Source: Triplophysa rosa (Eukaryota > Chordata > Actinopteri > Cypriniformes > Nemacheilidae). From it: DNA of 64,000 nucleotides. This document shows positions 12,601 to 27,600 of this stretch, piece after piece; positions within the stretch are counted from its first letter, which is position 1, and each line of letters opens with the position of its first letter. The stretch is from NCBI RefSeq assembly GCF_024868665.1, contig NC_079905.1:5562531-5626530 (forward strand). Direction: 5' to 3'. A program made the position numbers and the translations under genes. Below the pieces are notes generated by a model. That model had not been told where the DNA came from. It did no database searches and worked only from the letters and a program-made list of their open reading frames with translations.

Positions 12601-15600
12601 TCCCGATACGATACATATCACGATAGATGGGTCACGATATATATTGCTATGTATTTCGATACGATACACATTTGCGATATATTGCAATACTTTAAATAGA
12701 AAATGTAAAAAGTAGAGCTAGAAATACAACATGCTGTGCACCACCGGGGGTTTTCTGTAAGGATAAGTGTAAAAACATCCCTTACCTCTGCAGAGTGGCC
12801 ATGATGTGCGATGCATGGACCTTTAGATCAGAGGTTTGGGTTCTCAAACTGTGGATTGCGCCCCTCAAGTGGGTAGCACAGGGGAATAAGGTGGCTCACG
12901 CAAGTCACTTGGCTGTTGTGGTGCATTACAGTTAAAACACTGAACATGGGCAGAATAAAACCCCTGCTTCATCCGTGCTGTAAATGCGCTGGTGTCACAT
13001 CCGTGAAAGCACAATAAATGTCATTGTTACTTTTCTTAATAAACTTTCTGTCTAATACACTGCAGTAGCCAAGTGACTTGTGTCATGACTTGCGAAGCTT
13101 ACAAACAGCATTATTTTATATAACTCATTACTCCATGACTTATTTTGAAAACCAAAGCACACCCACATATCAGCTCTGAGAGCTCCAAGCGTTCTTATAT
13201 TTTTCGCCATGCTTGCTTCCACTTATTCTTGGCCGTATGTATATGACATGATTTAAAAAAATACCGATAGTAAACGTATCACTATCGATACACTATCGAA
13301 AAAAAAATTATTGCGATATTTACATGTAAAGATATTTTTGCACAGCCCTAGTAATTAGGGATATATAGATATATATATAGATATATAGAGCTCCCTTAAC
13401 TTGTTCACATACTCATTCTCAAACTAATAAAAACAAAGTATAGCTTCAATGCACTGTAAGTAGTTTAGGATAAAAGTGTAAATACATAAATGTCAATGCA
13501 GATTGCGTAAATGCAGAAGTTTTTACATTACCATAAAGATAAAACCAGATGAAAACTCATGATCATGAAATTCATGAAATATTGTGAAATTCATGAAACT
13601 CATGATATTTCATGAAATATCATCAGGTATAAATTAGCTTAATATTAATATTTAAACTTTATCTATTGGTACAGAAATAATGACAAGCCCAAAACACTCA
13701 AAATAAAGCAATAAGCCTCAAGAAGCAGTGCTGTTATAAAATGCTTTGGGGGCTTTTTTGCTTTCATAAAACGGTTATTCCATATGCATGGCAAGGTTTC
13801 ATAAAATAAAAAAAGTGATATGTAGGTTATGTAACTAATGCGGTCAGCTGTTATACTGTACATGGGGGTATTTTATAACGGCTTAGAACTCGGCTCAAAC
13901 AATCAGAATCAAGGACCAAAACTGACCGTTTTTTAATAAAAATAGAAAAAATTACAATTTAAAATATTTAACTAATATTTTTATAATACTTAGATGTACA
14001 GAAACACAAAACAACTTAAATTTTTATAGTGAGCAATTGCAATGTGGTCTTCATTGTCCTTGTGTGCTTAATAAATAAAACTGTTCTCCCTAAAGTTCTT
14101 TCCAGTCAAAGTGCTCTTCAATAGGTTAACTGTGATGCATCAGATTTTCATCACTTTGTTCACAGCTGGCTGGTCCCATTTGGGTTTGTGATCTTTTACC
14201 CAGAACAAAACATTCTCCGGAGCAAGTTAGCCATGTAGTGAAAGTAACCATGCCGATGAAACCAGTTTCAATTTAAACCAGTCCACCTTCTTGAGTCTGA
14301 AAAACCCAAGTTTGCTCAAACTAAACCTACAGGGGTAACCACGAAAACTGGCTTTGTGCAACAGACCCCGGTTTGACTGTTGACCGGAGGGTTGGGTTTA
14401 ATTTCTGTATGAATTGAGCTGAAAGATAAGTGATCCTTTTTTACCTTTCAGCATTCTTATGAATAAAAGAAGGCCAGATCTATTAACAATAGAGTAAATT
14501 GTGGGAGAGTATGGGCACACAGCCAGTTTTCCGATTAGAACACAATCAAATGTGACAGCAATACTGTAATATATATAATAAAACCAGCTGTAAGCAGAAC
14601 CAACAAGATAAATTGGCATTCAAAAATGTCTTTTTTAAGATGCAAGACAATATATGGGCTCAATGTTAATAGCACTGACTGGGTATTTTTGCAGAGAAAA
14701 AAGTTAAAAAAGTTAATAGATAAATAGATAAAAAGAATTCTTACCGAATACTGTTGTAGTGTGTGGGCTGACAGCAGTGATGGTGGCCATCAGAGTGTTG
14801 TTGTATGTGAAGGATTCAGTTGATGTTGCTGTCATCTCTCCCATGGTCACTGTTACAGTCTGTTGACCTGCTGACCCCTGATTGACATGTAACACACAAC
14901 ATTTATACATGTAACATGGACTGCAACACTGTTCACTTGAATATCTGTTAACTTTAATGAGTGTTATTTAATTGCATTTAAATACATTGTTGTGTCAACA
15001 AGACTTTTTGAGCTAAAAAAAAATCTAAGTTGGCACACCGCAGCTCCAAAAGTAGAAAATATTTATTTATGTTGTCACCGCAGGTGATGTTTCAAGCCTA
15101 CAAGCCCTACAAGACTTTCTGAACAAAAAAACTCAATGCAAAAGTTATGTCTCTAAAATGAATATTAATTTTATAAGTCACAACAATAAGGCCCCTCAAA
15201 GAAAATCAAAGGAAAACAAAACAGATACAGTACAATCAGCCTCTTCACTTACAGCAGGAACTCTGCATCTGAACTGAGTAAATTCTGCTTCAGTAACATT
15301 ACACGGCTGAGTGCCAATGGTGACAGCTGTATTAATACTGAATCCATAACCAAACACAGTCAGAATCACTCCTCCTATGAAGCCAGAAAGATCTTGTTAG
15401 TAGAAAATCTGGTCGTAAGATAGTGCAAAGAAACCTGAATGGTGCATTTACTGTGTATCTGAAAGACACATCCAGTAATTAAGTTCACAAAAAGATAGCC
15501 TGGCATATTTATTAAGCTTAAGGCTAAAGAAATGAATCACTTTTCTATTCTTTAGTGAAGGCAAGTGTTTCTTCATAGTGTTGTCCTGTACCTGCTGTAC

Positions 15601-18600
15601 TTCCTGTGGTGGGGTATATGGAGGTCACTCCTAACAGGTGTGTGAAGTTAAAACTGGTGCCGTTCTGGTATCGGGCATTGCCCAGTCCAGAGAAACTCAG
15701 AGACACTGGATGTGTGCCAGCACTCGCTGGACCAACTCTGCAGGTTATATAAGTACCTAAAACACCAAAAATAAGGTTCTTCTTAAATAGTGTATAAAAT
15801 AACAAAGTCCCCATGAACTTTACTTCAGCCTCTACATCTTATACAGTACATCAGTGGTGCCCAATCCTGCTCCTGGCGATCGACTGTCCTGCAAGGTTCA
15901 GCTCCAACCTTAATGAAATACACCTGCCTGCCTGTTATTTTTCAAGTAACACAGTGTTCATGCCAGACACAATGCAACACTGCAACACATTAGAAGTGAT
16001 CTTTTCATATTGTTTGAAGTTACAATACATTCTATATTAGTTAAAAAAATGATATGCATCTTGTCTGGTGTGGACACCTCTGATCCTAAAGACATGGACA
16101 GACATGGGCTAAAAGCTTTAGAACTCTTTTTTATTTCTTGGGACTGGATAAAAACATTATTTTATTGTTTTTGACTTACTGGAGACCTCTTGAACAGAAC
16201 ATTCCATATCACCCGTCTTTACTGTAACGCTGCCACCATCAAATCCAGATCCGGTTATGTTGAGAACAGTTGCCAAACCATTGGAACCTGAAATACAAGT
16301 CAAGTTACAGAAACCAAAAACATATTTGACAGCTTTTAACTACATGTTCAACTTTATGAATACTACACCTTCTGTAGGAGAAACTCCAGTCATTGTTGGG
16401 GTCTTAGACTCACTCCATGTGAAACTACAATCACCTGAACACCATGATGGGATGCCTTTGATGAAGACCTCTACCTTATGTATAACATGCACTTAAATAG
16501 GCACATATTATATGTAAACACTTTAAAGAACCAACTTTGGATGTTTCGAGAGAGATTTTGCTTTAAAGTCTAATTTAAAAAGTAAAATTTCCCCCTCCCT
16601 TATAAATTTTTTTAGCTAATGATGGCTATTTTTTGCAGCATATAGTTTCGTTCTCCTGCCAACCTTTTTTTGGAACGTGGCTTAGGAGAAACTACCGTCC
16701 TAAAGTGTGTTGAAGGAATAGTGAACATTCTGGTATTTACTAACCCTCATTGTTTAGAAAACACATTTCTTTCTTTCTTCTGTGTAGAAACAGAAGTTAT
16801 TAATAGTAAAGGTTTAGTCCTCTATTTTTTATAGAATGAAAGTAAAGGGTGACCAAGGCTGTCAAAATAGAATTATAATCCCATAACAATGAGTATTCAG
16901 ACTGAGTTATATAACCTTTTCTAACAGGCCTTTCAAAATGATGCATTCTGTTACACAACTGAATGCTGCATGCTCAGGTGGCATGAGGAAGAACAAGAAC
17001 ACAGGCCACACCTTCATATGGATTTATACTGTATGTATGGAACAAACAAGAATTGTTGTTAAAATCTGTAGTGTGTGGGAAATGCACCTGTGGTTTATCT
17101 GTAGGGATACGCAGAAAGTCTCCCGTAATTTTGTGTTTAAAGATGCCTCCTTGCTTGATCTCATGTGAAGTCACTGAAGGGTTCACGCCGACCACGGCAG
17201 AGGAATTAATCTGGTTAGCACATTATAAAGTATTCATTTAAGATTATGAAATGAATGCGGAAAACTTAAATCAGGTTATATGGCATTCATATTGTGATGA
17301 ATGGTTTGTGGATCGCAAACTGCAATACTGATATTAAAGAGATCTTTTTTGTGCTTTTATAGGTGATTGACAGATTTCATGGTGCTCAATCTGATTTGGT
17401 GTTATCAGTTTATTGTTTCTTGCCTCTAACAGTGGCTGATTGCCCGGGACGGTGAGCCAGTGGATGTCCCACGTGTAGCCTCTACAATCTCCATTTCTGT
17501 GCACTTCCAGTTGGCCGAGCTCTGGAATCCCCTGTAGTGCGTACTGCAGGTCTACATCACTGATGTTTACTGGCAGACCTGAGGTACAAACACCACACCA
17601 AAAATATGAATTACCAGTTAAACCACTGAAGATTGTAAATTACGTGAAGGAAAATCCAGCACTCTTTTATTTGAGAAACAAAACAGTGCAAAAGTCTGTT
17701 GTGCAACTATAGGAATTTTAGTAAGCTAACTTATTTGGATAATAAACCTGTAGCCATCATGTTTACCCTCAACACGTCGACCGTAGATCTCCACATCAAA
17801 GGTTCCAGTAAGAGGTGGACTGGCTTTGTGAACACGGCTAATAGTGACTGTGGCATTGTCCTGACGTTGAACCAGTATGTCCTCGGTGCTGTTTGGCATT
17901 TTCTACAGCAAAGAAATCAAACATTTAAGGTTGAGAATGTTATATTTGGCACACAAAATATATGTTGAAATGTGGTAAGGACAGTTATGCAATCCTCCAC
18001 AGCACACACAAATGTACATCCTGATTTTGCTGAGGAAGGATTTTGTTGTTCATATTTTGTTGGTCCTGAAACCACAATCCTATTAAAGAAACTAAGTTAT
18101 CATAATGATTCCTAACTAGAGGGAATAATATGTTGAAAGGAAAGGTGTACAAGCCCCTAACCCAGTCTTAAGCCTAAACCTAACATTAGCACTGAACCAA
18201 ATTCTAAAATCTGATTGGCTGTCAGGAATGTTGTTTCAGCAGCAACAAAGATGCTGACCCAAGAACACCCAGCAAAACCATGCACAGACTGTAGGAAATA
18301 GCAAAAGGGCATTTGTCACAGGATCAAGTTTCAATAGTTTTATAAACAAGTTATATAAATTATTATAAATGTCATTCAGTAAAATAATGGAATTACAGTT
18401 TTTTTCCTGTTGAGTTAGTAGAAAGTCAAATGGGTTTGGCATTACTATTCATTTTTACTCACCTCTAGAAAGGCGATTTCAAGCAACGGGATGCCAAAGC
18501 CACAGTAGTATGGTGTCGCTGTGATCTCATAACTGATTTGTGAAGCGCTTGCTTGTTTGCGCACATAAATTCTGGAAAAGAAATGTCCTGAGCTGCCAAG

Positions 18601-21600
18601 AGCAGGTGGACTTCTCTGCATTATAACTGTGGAGAAACACTTGATCAAGTTGTGTATATAAGCAGAATTATAATATGACTGTAATGAATAAGGCTTCCTT
18701 TCATTTTTCCATCCGAAAATAACTTCACAAAAACTCCTGACATCATCTCTAATGGCTTTTTTGTCAAACTTTTTTTTGTCAATATTTACAGTCATGTTTT
18801 ACACCACCATAATATATCCAAAAAAGTACCAGAAGGGTCCAAAGCAGTTACTGCCCTTCCAATGTGAACAGTATCTATGTAGTACACAGAGTTAGCGCTC
18901 TCTCCAGCCACACTGAGCCAAAGCAGTTGGTAGTTGGAGCCTACGATGTTTTGCGGAATGGAATCCATGAGATCCACACACTTGTATTTCCACCTGAGAA
19001 TAAACAAGGCAATACTTCAATGCTAAAAATGTATTTGGTTGAAATTTTAGTGTATTTTTGTCTAACAGATCCCCCAATCAAAGAATGTAAGATGACTTTG
19101 TGCAAAGAGGATTAAACGTACTCATCCGTTGAGTCAAATTGCACAGAGATTTGTGTTTTCATCTGCTCGTAATAACCATAATCGCTGCGTTGGTAACTGA
19201 AATACATTCCAAGTTCATTCGCCAGACTGCCTTTGTAGGCCAAGCAGAGCTACAATAAAAATACAGTATTTACACATTTCATTGGAGAAAATTTCTATCT
19301 TAGAGAATTGTATTCCATACTGAGGAAAATCATTTTGCAAAAAGGATAGAGGAATTATTGAGATGTTTAGTGATGCTTACAGTATTGTATGTCTGTAGTG
19401 GCACTGGGTTGTACTGGGTTTCATAATTGTAGAAAATATAATATGGGTTTTTTAGAGACCAACGGCCGCAGAAAGCTTCAGAATCAGAGACCAGGTATCC
19501 GTAATACTGGTTGACAGACAGAAAGCTGTACATTACTTTGATGCTTTAGGCAAAGTGGTGATCAAAAGTTAAAGTCCCAGTGAACCAGACGTTTCGATTG
19601 TTTTTTACTTCCGTATTTTGACGCATTTTCGAGTGAAACAGAATTTCGAAAGAGAAAAATGGTGGGCGTGGCTTACGTCTTTCTCTGTGATTTGATTGGA
19701 TGTATAAAAACAGCCGTTGCATTTTGAAATGGAAATGGTCAGACTGACAGTTGAAGGGGAGGAGTTAACAAACGCCCTGGCCAAGACGTCTAACATACTT
19801 CATTTAAGATGGAAAGTAACTACAGGACGGAAGGGCATTTTCAGGTTTTCTCATGAGGGCACACAAATAAAAAAAGGGAATGACCCACATTGATATACGA
19901 TTTACAATAAACGCCTCAATATTTCGTGAAATAATTGGCATTGTAATTTTTAATTTCACTGGGAGCTTAACATACATGTACACCTTAAAGAAACGATTGA
20001 AAATATAAGAAAAATGAGAGGAATTAAAAAATAAAGTTTGTTTATAATTTGGTACTGCCCTGAACTAGTTCTTTTACATAGGAAATGTTTACATAAAGTT
20101 CACAATAGAAAATAATAACTGAATTTCTAAAAATGACCATGCTCAATAGTTTACATACACTTGATGCTTAATACTGTATGATGTTACTTGGGCAATCAAT
20201 TACAGTTTTTATGTTTTGTGATAACTTTTGAAGAGTTTCTTATGTGATCTGAGCCATTACACTGTCCACTGGTCCTCAGAAAAGTTCTCCAGATCCTGCA
20301 CAATCACACAAAAAAAGTGGTTTTCAGCAGCTTCTGCATACAATATTTGACCCCTGTTCACCAGTGACATGTTGAGATCCATCTTTTGACACTGAGGAGA
20401 ACTGACAAACTCATATACAAGAATAACAAAAAATACAAACATTCCCTGATGCTCAAGAAGTCAACACCATACTGTACATTAAGTCAGGTGGGTGTAAAAT
20501 TTGAAAATATGAATTTTTTTCTTGGAAACATGTATACACTTTATATATACAAATATCATTTTTAGTTTCTGAAGGGCATTACTAAATGAGAAAATACGAT
20601 ATTTAAAATAATAACAATTTACCAATTTACACTGGTCACCCTGTCCAAACAATCACCAAACCTGTTTACATACACCTGACTTTTAATGTATTGTGTTGAC
20701 GTCTTGAGCATCAGGCAGTGTTTGTATGTTTTGTAATACTTGTGTATGAGTCTCTAGATTCTGCTCAGTGTCAAAAGATGGATCTCAACATCACACAGTT
20801 ATTACTGGACAGGGGTCAAATATGCCTATTTGCTGAAAATCAAAGACTCTAGGCTAGGGATCATTTTTCAGATTCTGCAAGGTGTATGTAAATTATTGAT
20901 CACCACTGTACTTAATATTTATTATGACAGAACATTTTAATTTCAAGCATTGTGTGTGCAGCTGTATTACCAACACAGTAAATAACATTACATTACATTA
21001 CAAAACAAGCAGTACTTACTGCTCTACCATCTTCATAATCTCTGAAATATTTCACATTTGTGTTCTCAGAGGTTGGAATCTGTGCTGGACATTTAGCTGA
21101 GATCATCATATTTATTGCATCCAGCACCTTTAATCACAAAACAAAAGTGTCATAAGACGTGTAAAAAGAATATAAAAATGTTTTGCCTATAGCACTTAAT
21201 CAGATTGTATATATAAACACAAATACAAAATCAAAAACCTCAGTCTCAGATGCATCATATGTCAAAGGAGGTGATGGGACGCCGCCCCACATCAGTGTGA
21301 AATTCTCCAGACTGGCCTTCCCTTTTACTTCTTCAGTAACTGTGATGTTTACATCTGACCCCATGGTCAAATATTGAAGATCCTCAAAGTCACCTGAGAT
21401 AAAGACATTTAGAAGATTTTACAAGCCAATGAGACCTTTCATATTTTTTTGTTTAGAGTTGACAATTTAGTGATCATGTTAGTTCACCTCTGTTGGAGTT
21501 GAATGTCACATTGTAAAGTGCTTCTGTGCTCATTTCCTTCTTTGTGACTGTAACTGTGTCTGGTTGTATTCCCCTCAACTCATTCAGAGCGTTCTGCAAC

Positions 21601-24600
21601 TCCAACGCTGATGCACTGACTGGAATTGGTCCTGTCACATGTAAAACAATATCAGGAAACAATACAACAGCAAATGAACAAACATAAAGACTTGTCTAAT
21701 AAGGTGAGTGCAAACGTTTGAAAAAAACAAAACAAAGATAAGCATAAAAAACACCATTACAGTAACAAAACATTTGGCTAACGCTTTAGATTACAGCCCG
21801 CAATTTACCACAAAATTAAACAGCATTTACAGCGTAACTACTTGTAACAATAATGTACGTCTACAGTACATATCTGTAGGCAAAAGGGGAGAATATGCAA
21901 AGTTTGGGGAATAAAAGGGTAAGAGTGAGGAAAATTTTAAAACATATTTATATTGTAACTATTTTAAAACTAAGGGTTACCTATTTTAATATTTCGTGGT
22001 ATGCTTGGCCTACAGTTTCAAGACAACAATCTTTTACGAGAAACTTAGCGTGAACAAAAACTACATTTTTGTATTAACAATGGATCATTTTTAACTACAG
22101 GGTATTTATTATTATAGCAAACTAAAATGTATTTAAAATGTATTATAGCAAACTATTAAATTTGGGGAAGCAGAAAAGCGCAAATGAAGCACGTGTTTGA
22201 TACTTGCCTCGTTTTTGGTGTCTGTATACTGCAAGTGTAACAGTTTTGACTTTGAGTTTTGACTTTAAGATTTATTTTTATTTGATTGATTTTAGGATTT
22301 TTGGTCACAAATAATTCCTTTTAATTATGGGTTGTTCCTGTTATGTTATACAACAGTGATCAAATATTCTATACACACAAATATTTTCATACATACCATG
22401 TAATTTTAAAATAGGTACCCCTAAGTTGTAAAATACTTACAGTAAAAAAAATGTTTATTCTTACCCCTTTATTCCCCAAACTTTGTTCCCTTTTCCCTAC
22501 AGATATGAACTGTAGAGGTACATTATTGTTATAATTAGTTACGCTCTAAATACTGTTTATCTAAAGCTGCTGTAATCTAAAGTGTCAGGAGTATGTGCGG
22601 TACAGTAATGTACCTGTTCTATGGTCTCCGTATGCCAGAAAGTAGAATGTGCTGTCACAGAAACCCATGGAAAAACAGTCACTGCTGATTCTCAAAGTCT
22701 GCACATCTTGGACAGCACTTACAGGTGTCCATCCCTCAAAACTAACCTCCTTTAACAGCAGAGAATAAAAAACACATAGGGACAGTTGTTTATATATAAT
22801 ATTATATATTACTTTACAGTTTTTGCAGGTGCAGGGTCAGTTTGAATTTCTAAACACCACTGACTTCTTCTGGGAACTACACCTAAAATACTGCGGTTAG
22901 TCTTACCTGTCTCTCAGGAAAAACATCATAGCTGGCGATTATCTGCTGTTTCTCTTGAACAGCTTCTGTTGTCTGCTGGGCTGTGAAAGGGCTGATGTCT
23001 TTGAAAAAGCCCACATCGACTGAAGCTTGATAGTAATAATAATAATAAAATCCCTGAACTACAACTTCAATGTAGTACCTGCAGCACATTGAAAGCAGAA
23101 GAGCACCATTTTATAATCAAGGATGAGGTTGTTACAAGCAATATAGACGGTTTCAAAGTGACAACATAAACAAACGTTACTGCACATGTGCGTGTCCGTG
23201 GACTGTCTTTAACTTCCTGTACACAATAGAGTACATTATTTCTGATATCAAGCAAAAGAAACCGAGAAGAACCGTTACTTGATTAAACGTTTAATACGAC
23301 AAAACTACAGGGCCCATTAAACAAATTGTTTATTTATTAAAATGAACATACAACAAAATTCATCAAATCGCATATTTAATACAATGCCTATACAATACAA
23401 TTATAATATGATTTAATATTAACATAAATTAAATAAAGTATAAATAGTTCTATTATTAGACACTAGCCAAGCACAAACTGGAAGTTAACTGCAGTCCCGG
23501 CGCGCATCCGATGAAACTGTATACAAGAGTTTGTTCTGGTTCTCGAATCTGAGAGCCTTTTCCAGCCCTGAGATAGCCTATTCCACCAGTATCACCACAT
23601 AAACCATTTCCCCGTTTGTATTATTTCTCCACTTGGCAAAGTCAGACCTATAAAACTGAAACTAAAATGCACTCACATTCAACAGTCAAGACACGCTTTT
23701 GATAAACTGCCATGTCAACTTGCTACTGTAAACTAAAGCTTGCAACACTTGCAGAAACAATGGAAAAGTAAGGCAGTGGCATCAAAAAACGTGGTCTGTG
23801 TGAATTGCCCCTTACAGACTCTCTCTGTTTCATTCACACACACACCTCCTGCCTTATTATTTCTCACTAATAACCTCACTGATTTACAGTAATAACTTCA
23901 CTGAAGCAGCACATTCCTGCGTTACTAATTCTACAGTGCGTTAAAATGAGTAGAGGCTTGTTTAACTGTCATGCTCGGCCTTGAATCCGCTTTGTTCCCC
24001 ACAAAAGAAAACACTCACTCACTTTTAAAGATTCACTTTTTAGTTGTTTCTGATTCATCCACATACTTGTGCTGCCAAACTGTTATATAAATGCAATATC
24101 ACATAGTCACGTGAAATGGCAAAATATTAGCCAGATTGAATTTTACCAGAGTTTTATATAGATATCTTAAAGGAATTGTTCACTTTCAACATACATTTTC
24201 ATGGTAATTTACTCACCCCTGTTGTCATCCAAGATGTTTATGTATTTGTTTCTTTAGTCGAAAAGAAATTAAGGTTTTTGATGAAAACATTCCAGGATTA
24301 TTCTCCATATAGTGGACCTCAATGGACTCCAAACGATTAAATTTTGGACCTTTTCAACGTAATTACGTATTACGTGAAGTCGTGAACACGCTTCGTAGAA
24401 CAGAGCAAGGCGAGCATTTGTGTTTATAAAGCATATACATTTTTATTTTTTTTAGAAAATGACCGATCGTTTCACTAGATAAGACCGTTATTCATCATCT
24501 GGTATCGTTTAAAGCCCTTTGAAGCTGCACTGAAACTGTCATTTTGACCTTTAACCGTTTGGAGTCCATTGAAGTCCACTATATGGAGAATAATCCTGGA

Positions 24601-27600
24601 ATGTTTTCATCAAAAACCTTAATTTCTTTTCGATTGGAGAAAAAAATACATAAACATCTTGGATGACAACAGGGGTGAGTAAATTATCATGAAAATGTAT
24701 GTTGAAAGTGAACAATTCCTTTAATGCTAATGAATTAAATCTTCACTTACGGTTTTCCCTTCTCTAAGCGCATCACCTCTGATTTCTGGAATTCAATTCT
24801 AACCTGGACAAAGGTATAAAGGTTAAAGAATTTAATATCCTTACAATGTTACAATTCATTTCATTTGATTACTACTAATTAAATTATAAAATTATTTATT
24901 TTGCAGTGATTCGCATACTTTATCCTTGGGAACACCTGTCTTGCTGAAATACAACAGGCTATAACTGTAACTGTATCCATTGATAAGGAAGTAGTAGTTG
25001 TCTGTCTCTGTCGGAACAATGAAACCACTCAATCGAGCCACAAAGTTATGGACTCCAGCGGGCCACATATAGGACAGGGAATCCAGCCACTGTACAGAAT
25101 AACCTGGTCTGCTGGCATTATAGGTCAGAACATCTTCTAGACTGCCTGTATTAGTGTCATTCCACATCTCCATTTGGAATCCTCTACTGCCTGCAAACAG
25201 TTTTACCAACATTTAATACAACCTTTTTAGCACATTATTTTGTTTAATAGGTTCGTAGGAATTGCATTTTAAACATATAATAATTTCAAAAATATGGATT
25301 TTTATATACCCAAGATAGTGTCATAAAATGTGTGTAAAATATATTTTACATGTAAAATAGAAGAGTGAATGTATGTTATTTATGCTCATTGTCAGCCAGC
25401 AATAGTATTCTAAACACTGAAAATGTGACTATCGACTGTTTGGGATACAAACTGATTTCTGGCTAGCAAGATATCCGAGGCTAATGAAGGAGAGATATCT
25501 TAAATATAAAGGTGCTTATAAGGTTCTTCACTAGCAATGCCATAGAAGAACCATTTTTGGTTCCACAAAGAACCATTTAGTCAAAGGTTCTTTAAAGAAC
25601 CATCTCTTTCTTACCCATTCATAATCTGAAGAACCTTTTTTCGCAACAAAGAACCTTTTGTGAGACAGAAAGGTTCTTTGGATGTTAAAGGTTCTTTATG
25701 GAACCATTTAGACAAAAAAGGTTCTTCTATGGCATCAAAGAACCTTTTCAAGTAACTTTATTTTTAAGAGTGTAAGTCACCCAAAAATGAAAATTCTGTT
25801 ATAATTTACTCATCCTCAGGTTGTTCCAAACCTGTTTAAATGTCTTTGTTCTGCTAAACACAATGGAAGATATTTGGAAGAATGTCAGTAACCAAATAGT
25901 TCATATCCCCCATTTACTGCCATAGGGAAAATAAATATTATGGGAGTCAATGGGAGATGAGATCTGTTTGGTTACTGACATTCTTCTAAATATCTTCATT
26001 TGTGTTCAGCAGAACAAATACATTTATGCTGGTTTGGAACAATTTGCATGTGAGTAAATGATGACAGAATTTTCATTTTTGGGTGAACTATCCCTTTAAT
26101 TTTACAACTTATTTGCCTGGATCCTTATGTTAAATTTCTGTTATGCCATTCCCTAAAATGCTTGAAAACATACCAGTGTTTGTGCCCAGTGTGTATTTGT
26201 ATACTTGTAATTAGAGTCAACTACATTTTAAAATACTCTTAATCAGACTACAGTTACAGTGACAGCCTTCACTTCAATGAGAAATCTTGACACATTTTAA
26301 TCTCATGAGATGTGGCATGATATCTTGTCACACCCCTATTCCAGTATACCTCAGAGATGTATTTTTGTTGGCTAACCCAGAAGTAAGCGCCGTGCTGGTT
26401 CCCTCGACCGAAAGCGTATGCATTTTTCCCATAGACTTTTGGAAGTTTGCAAAAAATAAACTCTTTGATTAAAAAAGGATGTTATGATGTTTACACATTT
26501 TGTCTATCAAGATATTCTTTACAAACATTTGTTACTTTTGAAGCTGAAATACAACAGGCAGAAGTAAAAAGCTAACTCGATGCTATCCAAAGTCAGTCCT
26601 GGAGGGCCGTGTCCTGCAAAGTTTAGCTTCAACCCTAATCAAACACACCTGAACAGCTAATCAAGGTCTCACAAAGCAGACTAGAAACTTCCAAACAGGT
26701 GTGTTGAGCCAAGTTGGAGCTAAACTCTGCAGGACAGTGGCCCTCCAGGACCGACATTGGACACCCCTGCGTATAAACAGACTACACTTTAGGTTGCTCG
26801 ATATCAACATCACAAGTGGGTTATAATTGATGTGTTATATTTATACAAATATTTAGAGGTTTTGTTAACCACAGACCTTATTTCAGGCGATTTACCAAAA
26901 ACTAGACTTTGGGGCGATGGAACCGGAAGTCCTAAAATATTAACTCGCTTCTGGGGGTTGCATACAAAAATACATCATCTCTGAAGTACTCAATAGAGTC
27001 CATTTCATTTTTAAGGAATCTCATGGGGAAACTGTTCAGTGTTACTATCAGGAATCACTAACAGCAAGTTACATCAGTGTTGGTAGTATTTTGTCCGTTA
27101 CTGTACTTTAAAAGGTGTTGAGGTTCATGTTGGTAATAAAGAACGGAATATATTTTTCCTCTCTGTATCTGTCAACATTATCCTCCTTTAATATATTTGA
27201 CATAAAATAAGATTAAGTCAAAAGTAATCTAAATGTAATCCAAAAGTAGTCAGATTACGTTACCAAAAATGTGTATCTTAGATATTATATTACCGACTAC
27301 AATGTTGTCATGTAATTATTAATCAGTAACTGATAACAATTCATATGTAATCTACCCAGCTCTGAGTATAGTACTCCAGTTAACATACAGTATTGTTAAA
27401 GTGAGATGCAGTTAACATTTGAGTCAAAGGGCAAATTCAGTGAAGTCTGACAATGCTACAGGATAACATAAGCCACATTTAAACCTTGTACATTGCTTTT
27501 TTAAATGATCATCATCATGCATCAGTTAAGTAGTTAATGTCATATTTGGCTCAAATAATGTGACTCATGTCATTTGGTCAACATTATATGTAATAATTCT

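Noticed and set aside
10741..13935. The two inverted related MITEs could be ends of one 3.2-kb transposon
   Set aside because: Three pkhd1l1 exons lie between them in normal order, so they are independent insertions.
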